A stretch of DNA of 64,000 nucleotides from Pseudomonas peradeniyensis (GCF_014268935.2 NZ_JABWRJ020000001.1:1674001-1738000); one strand, 5' to 3'. Counted from the stretch's first letter, positions 9,703-18,020 are shown. A program made the numbers and translations. The notes: generated from the letters alone by a model not told the origin.

Positions 9703-10182
9703 ATGCCCGTGACCATCCGCCCCGCAGTCCGCGGCGATGCCGCCCAGATCCTGGCCTTCATCACCGAGCTGGCCGACTACGAGCGCGCCCGCCACGAAGT
9801 GGTGGCGACCCTCGCCGACATCGAGCACAGCCTGTTCGACGCGAGCAGCACGGTGCGCAGCCTGGTCTGCGAGCGCGACGGCCAGGCCATCGGTTTCGCC
9901 GTCTACTTCTACAGCTACTCCACCTGGCTGGGGCGCAACGGCATCTACCTCGAGGATCTCTACGTCATGCCCCAGCAGCGTGGCGACGGTGCCGGGCGCA
10001 CGCTGCTGCGGCATATCGCCCGCGAGGCGGTGGAGAATGGCTGCGGTCGCCTGGAATGGAGCGTGCTGGACTGGAACGAGCCGGCCATCGGCTTCTACCG
10101 CTCGCTGGGCGCCGAACCGCAGGACGAGTGGATCCGCTACCGCCTCGACGGCGAGCGCCTGCGTCAGTTCGCCGAAGGCTGA
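9703..10182 (+). CDS. GNAT acetyltransferase, diamine/thialysine-type
   Basis: The 159-residue protein has the GNAT core. The motif A region IYLEDLYVMPQQRGDGAGRTLL (acetyl-CoA pyrophosphate loop) is followed by LEWSVLDWNEPAIGFYRSLGA. This pattern is characteristic of the spermidine/spermine acetyltransferase-like branch, which uses small amines such as thialysine. Length is normal for the family. Its 3' end overlaps the convergent gspC-type gene by 19 bases. Confidence 0.8.
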   Translation: MPVTIRPAVRGDAAQILAFITELADYERARHEVVATLADIEHSLFDASSTVRSLVCERDGQAIGFAVYFYSYSTWLGRNGIYLEDLYVMPQQRGDGAGRTLLRHIAREAVENGCGRLEWSVLDWNEPAIGFYRSLGAEPQDEWIRYRLDGERLRQFAEG

Positions 10183-10604
10183 GGCGCCTCACCCCAGAAC
10201 GACGCCTGCGCCAAAACCGGCACCTCGACGCGGCTGCGCTGGCCGCCGCGTTCGATCACCAGGCCGCGGCCTTCGATGGCAACCAGGCGCACGCCACGGG
10301 CCAGCTCTTCGCCGCTGCGCACGGCACGCGCCGGGCCACCGTCGATGCTGACGATGGCCACCGCACCCTGGCTGCCGGCCATCACCCCGCTGACCTGGAC
10401 CTGCACCTGTAACGGCAGGTCGGCAAACCAACGCCCAGCTGGCGTTTCGCTCGACGCCAGGGCCTCGGCAGGTTGCAGCGGGGCTACGTCCGGCGAGGGT
10501 TGCAACAAGAGGCTGGCCCAAGTCGCCAGACCGGCGATTAGGGCCAATACCCCCAGCCCCTGCAACAGCAGGCCGCGGGACAGGTTGGGACGGGCAATAC
10601 GCAT
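10164..10604 (-). CDS. hxcP: Type II secretion protein C (short GspC/HxcP-like)
   Basis: The 146-residue protein has a short cytoplasmic N-terminus, one transmembrane helix (about residues 11-32) and a periplasmic HR domain. Its elements are LQVQVQVSGVMAGSQGAVAIVSIDGGPARAV, then GVRLVAIEGRGLVIERGG. It ends without the PDZ or coiled-coil domain of full-length GspC/XcpP, so it is the short form. GspC normally links the inner-membrane platform to the secretin. Here it is divergent from the gspH/gspJ pair and no other T2SS core gene is present in the window. Confidence 0.72.
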   Translation of the reverse strand: MRIARPNLSRGLLLQGLGVLALIAGLATWASLLLQPSPDVAPLQPAEALASSETPAGRWFADLPLQVQVQVSGVMAGSQGAVAIVSIDGGPARAVRSGEELARGVRLVAIEGRGLVIERGGQRSRVEVPVLAQASFWGEAPQPSAN

Positions 10605-10718
10605 GGTCACGCGCTCCTTGTGTGCCTGTGCCCAGCATACCGTCCGATTCTCACGGTTTTGTTTCACACGGCGATCATCTTGCTCGGGCAAGCTGCCTGG
10701 CAGGACAAGGAGCGCCCC

Positions 10719-11153
10719 GTGAACGGACAACGTGGTTTCACCCTGATCGAACTGATGGTGGTGCTGGTGATCGTCGGTATCGCCAGCGCCGCCATCAGCC
10801 TGAACATCCGCCCCGACCCCGGCAAGCACCTGCGTGCCGACGCCGAGCGCCTGGCGCGCCTGTTGGAATTGGCGCAGAGCGAGGCCCAGGCCGACGGCCA
10901 GCCGCTGCGCTGGCAAAGCGATCGCGACGGTTACCGATTCGTGCGCGCCGATGGCCGGGTGCTCGCAGATGGCCCGCTCAAGCCGCGCCGCTGGCAGGCC
11001 GAGGCGGTCAAGGTACAACGCGAGCCCCGTGGCGCGGTGTGGCTCGACGGCGAGTGGATCGGCACGCCGCTGACCCTGCGCCTGAGTAGCGGCGCGCTGC
11101 GGATGGAACTGGCGCGCAACGCCGCCGGCCAGGTCCGGGTAAGCCAGCCATGA
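10719..11153 (+). CDS. hxcU: Type II secretion minor pseudopilin GspH
   Basis: The start is a GTG at 10719, preceded by AAGGAG with good spacing. It gives a very short leader (VNGQRG) directly before the prepilin peptidase site G|FTLIELMVVLVIVG. The remaining ~115 residues form the small globular domain of a GspH-type minor pseudopilin. An alternative upstream start would bury the cleavage site deep in the protein and is rejected. Its stop codon overlaps the start of the GspJ gene (ATGA), so the two are cotranslated. Confidence 0.8.
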   Translation: MNGQRGFTLIELMVVLVIVGIASAAISLNIRPDPGKHLRADAERLARLLELAQSEAQADGQPLRWQSDRDGYRFVRADGRVLADGPLKPRRWQAEAVKVQREPRGAVWLDGEWIGTPLTLRLSSGALRMELARNAAGQVRVSQP

Positions 11154-11743
11154 ACCGGCAGGCGGGTTTCACCCTGATCGAAGTGATGATCGCCATCCTA
11201 CTGATGGCGGTGGTCAGCCTGATCGCCTGGCGCGGGCTGGACAGCGTCAGCCGCGCCGACCGGCATGTGCGTGAGGCCAGCGAGGACCAACAGGCGATCC
11301 TGCGGGTGTTCCAGCAGCTGGAACGCGACCTGGCCCTGCGCGCCACCGTCGAACTGGTCGAACCACCCCTGCCCGGCCACGAACCGTCGGGCAAGCCGTT
11401 GCTGCCCGCCGTACGCGCCCGTGCCGATCGTCTCGAGCTGGTGCGTTCCGGCGCTGTCTCCGGCAGCGGCTTGCAACGGGTGCGCTGGTACGTACGCGGC
11501 GGCACCCTGTATCGCGCCGCCGCGCCACTGCGCGAGCGCTTTGCGCTGCCCGCGCCCAAGGCCGCGGTGGCCGTGCTGGACAACGTCAGCGCCTTCGACC
11601 TGCGCAGCTGGCAGGCCAAGGGCGGCTGGCGCTCACCGGCCAGCGAGGCCGACGACAACCCCGCCGGCCTCGAGGTGCGCCTGACCCGGCGCGGCCCCCA
11701 GGGCGAGGAGCGTTACCGCCAGGTGCTGGGCCCGTTCAACTGA
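11150..11743 (+). CDS. hxcW: Type II secretion minor pseudopilin GspJ
   Basis: The 197-residue product has the prepilin motif QAG|FTLIEVMIAILLMAVVSLIAWRGLDSV. The WRGLDS segment and the long helix to FQQLERDLALR are typical of GspJ. The beta-rich remainder includes RLELVRSG...VRWYVRGGTLYR. It would form part of the pseudopilus tip with GspH, GspI and GspK, but the latter two are not present here. It converges on the anti-sigma gene with an 8-base overlap. Confidence 0.82.
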   Translation: MNRQAGFTLIEVMIAILLMAVVSLIAWRGLDSVSRADRHVREASEDQQAILRVFQQLERDLALRATVELVEPPLPGHEPSGKPLLPAVRARADRLELVRSGAVSGSGLQRVRWYVRGGTLYRAAAPLRERFALPAPKAAVAVLDNVSAFDLRSWQAKGGWRSPASEADDNPAGLEVRLTRRGPQGEERYRQVLGPFN

Positions 11744-12638
11744 CCAGCACCACGCCGCCCGGCAGCTCCAGGCAGCGTGCGCCATAGGCGACGCGGATCA
11801 GTTCGGCGGCTTGGCGCAGCTGGTCGAAACTGAACCGCGCCTGCACCCGCCGGCGGCCCAGCGTGGGGTTGAGCAGCACCAGGCGTCCCGGGCGGTAGCG
11901 GTTGATCTCGTCGATCACCCGGGCCAACGGCGCGTCGCGGAACACCAGCATGCGCTCACGCCAAGCCATCACCTGGCTCGGGTCGAACGACTCCGGCATC
12001 CCGATGCCTTGCGCGCCATAGCGCAGCTGGCGACCTGCAGGGAGCACCTCGACCCGGCCCTGGACGGCCACACGCAACTCTCCGCCCAGACAGGTGACGC
12101 AGACTCCCTCATCGTCCTCGCGCACGTTGAACCGGGCCTGCTCGGTGCTGATCACCCCATCCTGCGCCCGCACCTGAAGGGGCTGGCCGGCCTGCACCTC
12201 GATCTCGCCGGCGAGCAGGGCGATCCCCTCGGCCTCGCGGCTGACCCGGGTGCGCACGTTCAGCTCAAGCTCGATCCCGGGCATCAGCGCTACCCGTTGC
12301 TGCTCGCCGATATCGGTGGCAAACGCCGGTGCCGGCGCCATGGCCTCCTCGAGCAGTCCGCCACGCCAGGCCACCAGCGCCACCGACGCCGCCAGCGCGC
12401 CGCCCAACAACGCTCGGCGACCGAGCAGCGGCGCGCCCTGCCCGGCTTGTCGTGCCGCGGGGCCGAGCAGGTACCAGAGCTGGCGGGCCTGGGCGAACGC
12501 CTCGGCATGCGCCGGGCTGCGCGCGCACCACTGGCGCAGGGCCCGGGCATCGGCCTGGGTGGCCTGGCCGGACGTCAGCCGCAGCAGCCAGTCCTGTGCC
12601 TGGCGCTGCAAGTCGGAATCGGGCGGAATCTGGGACAT
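11736..12638 (-). CDS. vreR: FecR-family anti-sigma regulator (VreR-like)
   Basis: The 300-residue protein has the N-terminal anti-sigma segment (DLQRQAQDWLLRLTSGQATQADARALRQW), with the DUF4880-like W..L..G pattern. One membrane helix lies near residues 78-95. The periplasmic FecR domain (DIGEQQRVALMPGIELELNVRTRVS) and a C-terminal STN-like region (DAPLARVIDEINRYRPGRLVL) follow. Such proteins hold an ECF sigma factor inactive until a periplasmic signal arrives. It is the last gene of the STN protein, sigma and FecR operon. Confidence 0.85.
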   Translation of the reverse strand: MSQIPPDSDLQRQAQDWLLRLTSGQATQADARALRQWCARSPAHAEAFAQARQLWYLLGPAARQAGQGAPLLGRRALLGGALAASVALVAWRGGLLEEAMAPAPAFATDIGEQQRVALMPGIELELNVRTRVSREAEGIALLAGEIEVQAGQPLQVRAQDGVISTEQARFNVREDDEGVCVTCLGGELRVAVQGRVEVLPAGRQLRYGAQGIGMPESFDPSQVMAWRERMLVFRDAPLARVIDEINRYRPGRLVLLNPTLGRRRVQARFSFDQLRQAAELIRVAYGARCLELPGGVVLVS

Positions 12639-12667
12639 GGGGCTCACATGAAGAGGTCGACTATCGT

Positions 12668-13210
12668 TCAAGACGGTTTTCCCGCGCCGGGACCGAACCG
12701 CTGAAACACTTTTCTGTCCAGGCGCATCGCGCAATGCCCCAGCGCCGCCTTGAGTTCCTTCTCCACCGTACGCGTGGAGATGCCGAAGCGCTGGGAGATT
12801 TCCAGGTGCGAGGCCTCCTCCAGGCGAGCGGCGATGAAGATCCGCCGACGCCGGGCCGGCAGCTCGTAGAGGGCGCCCAGCAGGTTCTGGATCTCGCGCT
12901 GGCCGCCGACGATGCGCGCCGGGTCCTGGTCTTCGGCCACCTGCAGCAGCGCCTCGACCTCGGCGCCGGTGAGCAGCCGGGCGTCGGCCTCGCGGCGGTC
13001 GGCGGCGACGTTCAGGGCCATGCGGTACAGGTAGGCGCCGGGGCGCTGCAGGTCGTGCGTCGCGTCCATGCGGTCCACCCGCAGGTAGGTTTCCTGCAGC
13101 ACGTCGTTGGCCAGGTCGTCAGAACCGAGGCGGCGCCTCAGGCGCACCCTGAAGGCGTCGTAGGAGGTCAGAAACAGCTTGACCAGCGCACTGTCCCGAG
13201 GTTTGTTCAT
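12668..13210 (-). CDS. vreI: ECF sigma factor, FecI/VreI type
   Basis: The 180-residue protein has a sigma-70 region 2 (LGSDDLANDVLQETYLRVDRM) and a region 4 helix-turn-helix (HLEISQRFGISTRTVEKELKAAL). It lacks regions 1 and 3, as expected for group IV sigma factors. Its start overlaps the stop of the upstream STN gene by four bases. In P. aeruginosa the homologous VreI drives hxc secretion and virulence genes under phosphate limitation. Here its likely nearby targets are unclear. Confidence 0.85.
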   Translation of the reverse strand: MNKPRDSALVKLFLTSYDAFRVRLRRRLGSDDLANDVLQETYLRVDRMDATHDLQRPGAYLYRMALNVAADRREADARLLTGAEVEALLQVAEDQDPARIVGGQREIQNLLGALYELPARRRRIFIAARLEEASHLEISQRFGISTRTVEKELKAALGHCAMRLDRKVFQRFGPGAGKPS

Positions 13211-13851
13211 GCCGCCGCAGCTCCTTGCGAAAGTGGGCAATCCATAGGTTCCGGACGCAGCAGCAGGGTCAGCGGCTGCGCCAGGGATGTCGGCGGCGCC
13301 TGTTCCAGGCGCACCGTGCGCAGGCGCTCGACCAGCGCGGCATCGCGGGCGAAGTCGCCGGTGCTGGCCAGCAGACGGCTCTGCACCAGCTGGCCACTGC
13401 CGTCGATCCACACCTGCAAGGCCGCCCGGTAAGCGCCCGGCCGGGTCAGCGGCGAGGCGCACAGGGCGTGCTCGACCGCGTGCTGCAACGCCAGCGCATA
13501 ACTGCCCGATGACAGGCCGCCGTTGCGCCCACGCTCGACCGTGCCGCGTATGCGCAGCGGTTGCAGGGTGAAGCCGCCGCCACTGTAGTGCGCCTGCAGG
13601 CCGGTGCCCTGCAACAGTCGCTGCAGGCCTTCACGCGCTGGGTAACGCCCCTGGACCTGGCTGGAGCGCTGGCCGGCGAGCAACGCCTGGTCGACCAGCA
13701 CCGCCAGGCCGCTCTGCCGACCGAAGCTCTCCAGCGCCCGGTCCAGCGCCTGGGCCGGGATATCCAGGGCCAGCAATGGCTGGCCACGCAGCCCGGGGGC
13801 CGCCAGCAACCAGGCCAGCATCAGCGCGACGGCCACGAGCAATGCACGCAC
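13207..13851 (-). CDS. vreA: Barrel-less STN-domain signalling protein (VreA-like)
   Basis: A GTG start at 13851 follows AAGGAGG and begins a clean signal peptide (LLVAVALMLAWLLAAPGLRG). Residues about 25-85 form a secretin/TonB N-terminal (STN) signalling domain (ALDIPAQALDRALESFGRQSGLAVLVD...GRYPAREGLQRLLQGTGL). The C-terminal ~100 residues resemble a TonB C-terminal fold (YRAALQVWIDGSGQLVQSRLLASTGD). No beta-barrel follows. At 214 residues this matches VreA of P. aeruginosa, an atypical receptor component. It is the first gene of the signalling operon. Confidence 0.8.
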   Translation of the reverse strand: MRALLVAVALMLAWLLAAPGLRGQPLLALDIPAQALDRALESFGRQSGLAVLVDQALLAGQRSSQVQGRYPAREGLQRLLQGTGLQAHYSGGGFTLQPLRIRGTVERGRNGGLSSGSYALALQHAVEHALCASPLTRPGAYRAALQVWIDGSGQLVQSRLLASTGDFARDAALVERLRTVRLEQAPPTSLAQPLTLLLRPEPMDCPLSQGAAAA

Positions 13852-13912
13852 AGCTGTCCGGGCCTCCTTGCTGGCCGCCGTCGCCGGGGAAACGTCATCC
13901 TGGGGCCTGTGT

Positions 13913-13930
13913 ATGACGCTGTGGTGACAG
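13913..13930 (-). promoter_or_regulatory. Pho-box-like site upstream of the STN/sigma/anti-sigma operon
   Basis: Read on the minus strand the site is CTGTCACCACAGCGTCAT, two PhoB half-sites (consensus CTGTCAT) separated by four bases. The matches are 6/7 and 5/7. It lies 62 bases upstream of the GTG start, the usual place for PhoB replacing a -35 box. The vre operon of P. aeruginosa is known to be PhoB-activated, which supports the reading. Confidence 0.5.
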
Positions 13931-14011
13931 CCTGCGGCAACCAAAGCTTCACCCCGATTGCAACCTGCGGGCGCTAGACTGCGCCGAGGAACGACTGCCC
14001 GGAGACCCGCC

Positions 14012-14326
14012 ATGGCCCGCCTGACCCTGACCGCCCTGCCCCTGCTGCTGGCCTGCGGCCTGCCGGCGCTCGCCGAACCGCCCAAGGACAACCAGGGCTG
14101 CATCGACGTGCAGGTCGGCCAGTCACGGGCGTTGGCCTATGACTGCCTGACCCAGCAACTGCAAGGCACTGATCCGCGCGCCGCCAAGGGGCTGCGCGAA
14201 CAGCTGGATCCGACGCGGCAGATGCAGCGCAAGGCGCCGAACCAGATGGGGCTGGCGACGCCGGCGGCGACGTCGACGCGCATGGGCAACAGTTTTGGCA
14301 GTTCGGTGGTGCCGCAGCGGCCTTGA
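14012..14326 (+). CDS. Small secreted protein of unknown function
   Basis: The 104-residue product has a clear signal peptide (residues 1-21, ending ALA). It contains two Cys (in CIDVQVG and YDCLTQQL) that could pair in the periplasm. The C-terminal third is low-complexity and probably disordered (Gln, Pro, Thr, Met). It is divergent from the vreA-like gene across a 160-base region containing the Pho-box-like site, so it could share that regulation. The family was not recognised. Confidence 0.6.
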   Translation: MARLTLTALPLLLACGLPALAEPPKDNQGCIDVQVGQSRALAYDCLTQQLQGTDPRAAKGLREQLDPTRQMQRKAPNQMGLATPAATSTRMGNSFGSSVVPQRP

Positions 14327-14383
14327 TGGGGTTGGCGATGGATCTGCAGCGCTCTTGTCGAACACCAACCAACCCAACCACCA

Positions 14384-15133
14384 CTACCCCTCCCTGCGCA
14401 ACAAATAGGTATCCATGATCCAGCCCTTGCGCCGCCGCGCCTCCTCGCGCAGTTGCACGATGCGCGCCTTCACCGCCAGCAACGGCCCGCTGACCAGCAA
14501 CTCGTCCGACGTGCCCAGGTAGGCGCCCCAATAGATCACCAGTTGCGGGTCGTCCAAGGCAGCAAAGGCGCACTGGCCGTCAAGCATCACCAGCACATTG
14601 TCGATCCGCGCCTGTTCGCCCAGGCGTCGGCCCGGCAGCACGGTCAACGGCTCGCCGATGCGGTTGAGGGGGATCTGGTGGCGGGCGGCCAGGGCCTGGA
14701 TGCTGCTGATGCCGGGGATCACCTGCAAGGCCAACGCCAAGCCTCGTTGGCGCACCAGGTCGAGAATGCGCAAGGTGCTGTCGTACAGCCCGGGCTCGCC
14801 CCAGAGCAGGAAGGCGCCGACGTCGGCGGCCCCCAGTTCGTCCTCGATCAGGCGGGCGTACAACGCGGCGCGCTGGACGTGCCAGTCCTGCACCGCGCCG
14901 ACATAATCCGGCGCCTGGCCATCCCGGCGCGGGTCCTCGACCTGCACCAGGCGGTAGCCGCCCTCGGGCCGGTAGCGCTCGAGGATGGCCCGGCGCAGGC
15001 CCACCAGTTCATCCTTGTCGCTGCCCTTGTCGAGGACAAAGAACACCGTGGCGCGGCGCAGGGCCTCCACCGCCTCATAGGTGACCTGGCGCGGATCGCC
15101 CGGCCCGATGCCGATCAGTAGAAGCTGTTTCAT
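14384..15133 (-). CDS. cobF: Precorrin-6A synthase (deacetylating)
   Basis: The 249-residue protein is a tetrapyrrole methylase: IGIGPGDPRQVTYEAVEALRRATVFFV at the N-terminus and LLWGEPGLYDSTLRIL plus IPGISSIQALAARHQIPLNRIGEP in the middle bind S-adenosylmethionine. The DPR form and the length are typical of CobF. CobF methylates C-1 and removes the acetyl group of precorrin-5 in aerobic cobalamin synthesis. The start at 15133 (MKQLLLIG) begins exactly at the first strand. No other cob genes are adjacent. Confidence 0.9.
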   Translation of the reverse strand: MKQLLLIGIGPGDPRQVTYEAVEALRRATVFFVLDKGSDKDELVGLRRAILERYRPEGGYRLVQVEDPRRDGQAPDYVGAVQDWHVQRAALYARLIEDELGAADVGAFLLWGEPGLYDSTLRILDLVRQRGLALALQVIPGISSIQALAARHQIPLNRIGEPLTVLPGRRLGEQARIDNVLVMLDGQCAFAALDDPQLVIYWGAYLGTSDELLVSGPLLAVKARIVQLREEARRRKGWIMDTYLLRREG

Positions 15134-15197
15134 CACCTGCCCTGCCTGGTTGCCGGTGGTCATTGTCGACCGACCACCGGCCCTTTGGCAAAGCGGC

Positions 15198-16499
15198 TCA
15201 GAAAATCGAGAAGTTGTAGCTGACGATGACCCGGGTCTCGTCCATGTCACGCGCCCACTTCTCGTAGTTGCTGCGGTAGGTGGAGTTGCGCAGGCGCACG
15301 CTGACGTCCTTGAAGGTGCCGGACTGCACCTGGTACTTCAGCTCGCTGTCGCGTTCCCATTCCTTGCCCTCGGCATTGCTGCCCGGGACCTTGACGTTGT
15401 CGCCGTTGATGTAGCGGGTGAAGAAGGTCAGGCCGGGCACACCCAGGGCCTTGAAGTCGTAGTCGTAGCGCACCTGCCAGGAGCGTTCCTGGGCGGCGGC
15501 GAAGTCGTTGACCTGGGCGTAGTTGACCAGGTACGGGTTGCTGCCATCGAGGTACGGCATGGCGCTGTCGCCGTACATGCGCTGCCAGCCGGCGCTGAGC
15601 TTGTGGCCACCGAGGCTGTAGCCGAGCATGCCGCTGAAGGCACGGTGGTCGATGTGCCCGGCGCGGGCGTTGCCGATATCGTCGCTCTTGATCAGCCGCA
15701 GGTCGGCCGACAGCGTGCCGACCTCCAGGGGCTGGCTGGCGACCAGGCCGAGGAAGTGCTGGCGGTAGATATTCTCGAGCTTGGAAACCTGGTACTGGGC
15801 GCTGACCCGCTCGTTGACGCGGTAGTCGACGCCGGCCAGGTCGAAGTGGTCGGCCTCGATGTCGCAGGCGTAGCGCTTGTTCTTGCAATGCACTCGGATG
15901 TCCTGGCGATCGGTGGAATCCCGCGCGGTGTACTGATTCAGGCGCGCCAGGGTGAACTTGAGGTCGCGCACTTCCTCGGAGGTCAGCCAGGCACCGTGGA
16001 ACATGGTCGGCAGCAGGCGGCCGTCGTTGTACTTGAGCAGGGGCACATCCGGCATCATCGACCCGTACTTGAGCACTGTATTGGACACTTTCACCTTACC
16101 GGCGACGCCCATCTTGGCGTACTGGTCGGCGGAGTGGCGCGGGTCGTGGCCGGAAGACGGCAACAGGCCGCTGTTGCTGTCGGCGGGGCTGGAGTCAAGT
16201 TTGAAACCGACCATGCCCAAGGCATCCACACCAAAGCCGACCGGCCCCTGGGTATAACCGGACTGGACATTGAGGATAAAGCCCTGCGCCCACTCTTCGC
16301 GTTTCGACGCGCCCTGTTTGGAACTGCTGTGGCCGTCACGGAAGTCCCGGTTGAAATAGACATTGCGTGCTTCGACCTTGGCACTGCTGTCTGCAAGAAA
16401 ACCGGCGGCCTGGGCGTTGACACCGGCACACAGGAAGAACAGGCCGGCAACTCGGCGCCCGGGGGCGAGGGGGAAAGGGGCAAACATGCGAGGGAACAT
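15198..16499 (-). CDS. OprD-family outer-membrane porin
   Basis: The 433-residue precursor has a signal peptide cleaved near AQA-AGFLADSS. The OprD signature follows (LADSSAKVEARNVYFNRDFRDG, then EEWAQGFILNVQSGYTQGPVGFGVDALGM). Alternating beta strands end in Phe (SYNFSIF), as needed for outer-membrane insertion. Members are 18-stranded substrate-specific channels for basic amino acids, aromatic acids or carboxylates. The position next to mvaU, gloA and cobF recalls a P. putida OprE-type porin, but its substrate is not known. Confidence 0.88.
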   Translation of the reverse strand: MFPRMFAPFPLAPGRRVAGLFFLCAGVNAQAAGFLADSSAKVEARNVYFNRDFRDGHSSSKQGASKREEWAQGFILNVQSGYTQGPVGFGVDALGMVGFKLDSSPADSNSGLLPSSGHDPRHSADQYAKMGVAGKVKVSNTVLKYGSMMPDVPLLKYNDGRLLPTMFHGAWLTSEEVRDLKFTLARLNQYTARDSTDRQDIRVHCKNKRYACDIEADHFDLAGVDYRVNERVSAQYQVSKLENIYRQHFLGLVASQPLEVGTLSADLRLIKSDDIGNARAGHIDHRAFSGMLGYSLGGHKLSAGWQRMYGDSAMPYLDGSNPYLVNYAQVNDFAAAQERSWQVRYDYDFKALGVPGLTFFTRYINGDNVKVPGSNAEGKEWERDSELKYQVQSGTFKDVSVRLRNSTYRSNYEKWARDMDETRVIVSYNFSIF

Positions 16500-16705
16500 C
16501 CAAAAGAAAGGCGAAAAACCATCCGGGCAGTCATCTGCACCGGCACTACGCGATGAACGAATACATTTCGACCATCATCCATAATTTTGCGCCAAGGGCT
16601 CTAGCCTGCGCCATGTGACCATGGTCTAAAGCCTTTGGCCGGGTCGATTCGAATAACGCGTGAAAAACCTGCAAAGTTCCCGACTAATTGATTGAAAGTT
16701 TGCTG

Positions 16706-16734
16706 TTTACCCACTCGCAAGCGACTACTACACT
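16706..16734 (+). promoter_or_regulatory. mvaU: Candidate sigma-70 promoter for mvaU
   Basis: TTTACC and TACACT are separated by 17 bases, 100 bases upstream of the mvaU start. The surrounding sequence is AT-rich compared with the rest of the window. The 334-base region between the porin and mvaU otherwise shows no gene. Confidence 0.4.
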
Positions 16735-16833
16735 CTCGCTTAGCGAACAGCTTTACCCATCCACGTGGCCGGCGTTCAGTCTGGTTTCATGTTCGTCACG
16801 TCCCGCCACGACAGACTTACAGGAGTGATGACA

Positions 16834-17190
16834 GTGTCCAGACTTGCAGAGTTTCGTGCTGCCGAAAAAGCGCTCAAGGAACAGATGGCACAACTGGAAG
16901 CGCTGAAAAAGGATGCCGGCCTTAAACGCGAAATCGAATTCGAGCAGAAACTAGTCGGCCTGATGAAAAGCTATGACAAGAACCTGCGCGATATCATCGC
17001 CATCCTCGATCCGAAGGCCGTGAGCCGCGCCCCGGCGCAGGTCAAGCAGCAGCGTCGACCACGGGTGGTGAAGGTCTACCAGAACCCGCATACCGGCGAG
17101 CGGATCGAAACCAAGGGCGGCAACCACCGTGGGCTGAAAGCCTGGAAAGAACAGTACGGTGCGCAGACGGTGGAAAGTTGGGTGCGCTGA
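16834..17190 (+). CDS. mvaU: MvaT/MvaU-family H-NS-like xenogeneic silencer
   Basis: The 118-residue protein begins with a coiled-coil oligomerisation region (RLAEFRAAEKALKEQMAQLEALKKDAGL). It ends with the AT-hook-like DNA-binding domain (PRVVKVYQNPHTGERIETKGGNHRGLKAWKEQYG). This protein class coats AT-rich, often acquired, DNA. The GTG at 16834 is preferred because AGGAG sits eight bases before it, whereas the ATG at 16828 is only two bases away. It appears to correspond to TurB of P. putida. Its gloA and OprD neighbours match my memory of that locus. Confidence 0.88.
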   Translation: MSRLAEFRAAEKALKEQMAQLEALKKDAGLKREIEFEQKLVGLMKSYDKNLRDIIAILDPKAVSRAPAQVKQQRRPRVVKVYQNPHTGERIETKGGNHRGLKAWKEQYGAQTVESWVR

Positions 17191-17302
17191 TGAAACCTCG
17201 ACACCCGCTTCACACTTTTTTCACATGCGCAGGCCCAGTATCGAACCAGCTAAAGGACTAGCGACCCCATCACGCGCCCGCACATGCGGGCCTCTAATTC
17301 CG

Positions 17303-17326
17303 GCGCCCCGCACTCGTGCGGGGCGC
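17303..17326 (+). terminator. Rho-independent terminator after mvaU
   Basis: Ten-base arms (GCGCCCCGCA and TGCGGGGCGC) with a four-base loop are followed by TTTCATTT. It lies about 110 bases past the mvaU stop and before gloA. Confidence 0.75.
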
Positions 17327-17396
17327 TTTCATTTGCGCTGACGACGTACTTCCGTATCATGGTCCGCCTGTTTTAGGCCCCGATTCTGGAGTACCC

Positions 17397-17924
17397 ATGA
17401 GCCTGCACGATCTGCAAACCCTGCCCGGCGTTACCGCCCAGCCGGACACCGCCACCGCCCAATTCGTGTTCAACCACACCATGCTGCGGGTCAAGGACAT
17501 CGAGAAGTCCCTGGACTTCTACACCCGCGTGCTGGGCTTCCGCCTGGTGGACAAGCGCGACTTCCCGGAAGCGGCCTTCAGCCTGTACTTCCTGGCCCTG
17601 GTCGACCCGGCGCAGATTCCGGCCGACGACGCCGAGCGCCACCAGTGGATGAAATCGATCCCCGGCGTGCTTGAGCTGACCCACAACCACGGCACCGAAA
17701 ACGACCCCGAGTTCGCCTACCATAATGGCAACACCGACCCGCGTGGTTTCGGCCACATCTGCATTTCGGTACCAGACGTACGTGTTGCCTGCGCCCGCTT
17801 CGAGGCGCTGGACGTGCCGTTCCAAAAACGCCTGGAGGATGGCCGCATGAACCACCTGGCCTTCGTCAAGGATCCGGACGGCTACTGGGTCGAGATCATC
17901 CAGCCGACTCCGCTCAAGGACTGA
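17397..17924 (+). CDS. gloA: Glyoxalase I (lactoylglutathione lyase)
   Basis: The 175-residue protein is the long, eukaryote-like form of glyoxalase I. It converts the methylglyoxal-glutathione hemithioacetal to S-lactoylglutathione in the cytoplasm. The metal positions are visible as H27 (NHTMLRVKD), E93 (LELTHNHG), H120 (GFGHICI) and E166 (YWVEIIQP). The long form is usually the zinc-dependent class. The start at 17397 gives the typical short N-terminal extension. Confidence 0.93.
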   Translation: MSLHDLQTLPGVTAQPDTATAQFVFNHTMLRVKDIEKSLDFYTRVLGFRLVDKRDFPEAAFSLYFLALVDPAQIPADDAERHQWMKSIPGVLELTHNHGTENDPEFAYHNGNTDPRGFGHICISVPDVRVACARFEALDVPFQKRLEDGRMNHLAFVKDPDGYWVEIIQPTPLKD

Positions 17925-17945
17925 CCTTCACCGGTCGCGCTCGTC

Positions 17946-17965
17946 GGGCCGGGAACTCCCGGCCC
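17946..17965 (+). terminator. Hairpin after gloA
   Basis: Nine-base arms GGGCCGGGA/TCCCGGCCC with a two-base loop lie 22 bases past the gloA stop. No T-run follows, so terminator function is uncertain. Confidence 0.45.
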
Positions 17966-18020
17966 CTCGCTGTGGTATCTAGAAGGAACGCCTGTTCCCA
18001 GCCACAGCGAGGTAAGGACG

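Noticed and set aside
10605..10718. A second Pho box between the gspC- and gspH-type genes
   Set aside because: Two TCAC-like half-sites are present but 13 bases apart, not the required 11, so the region was not called.
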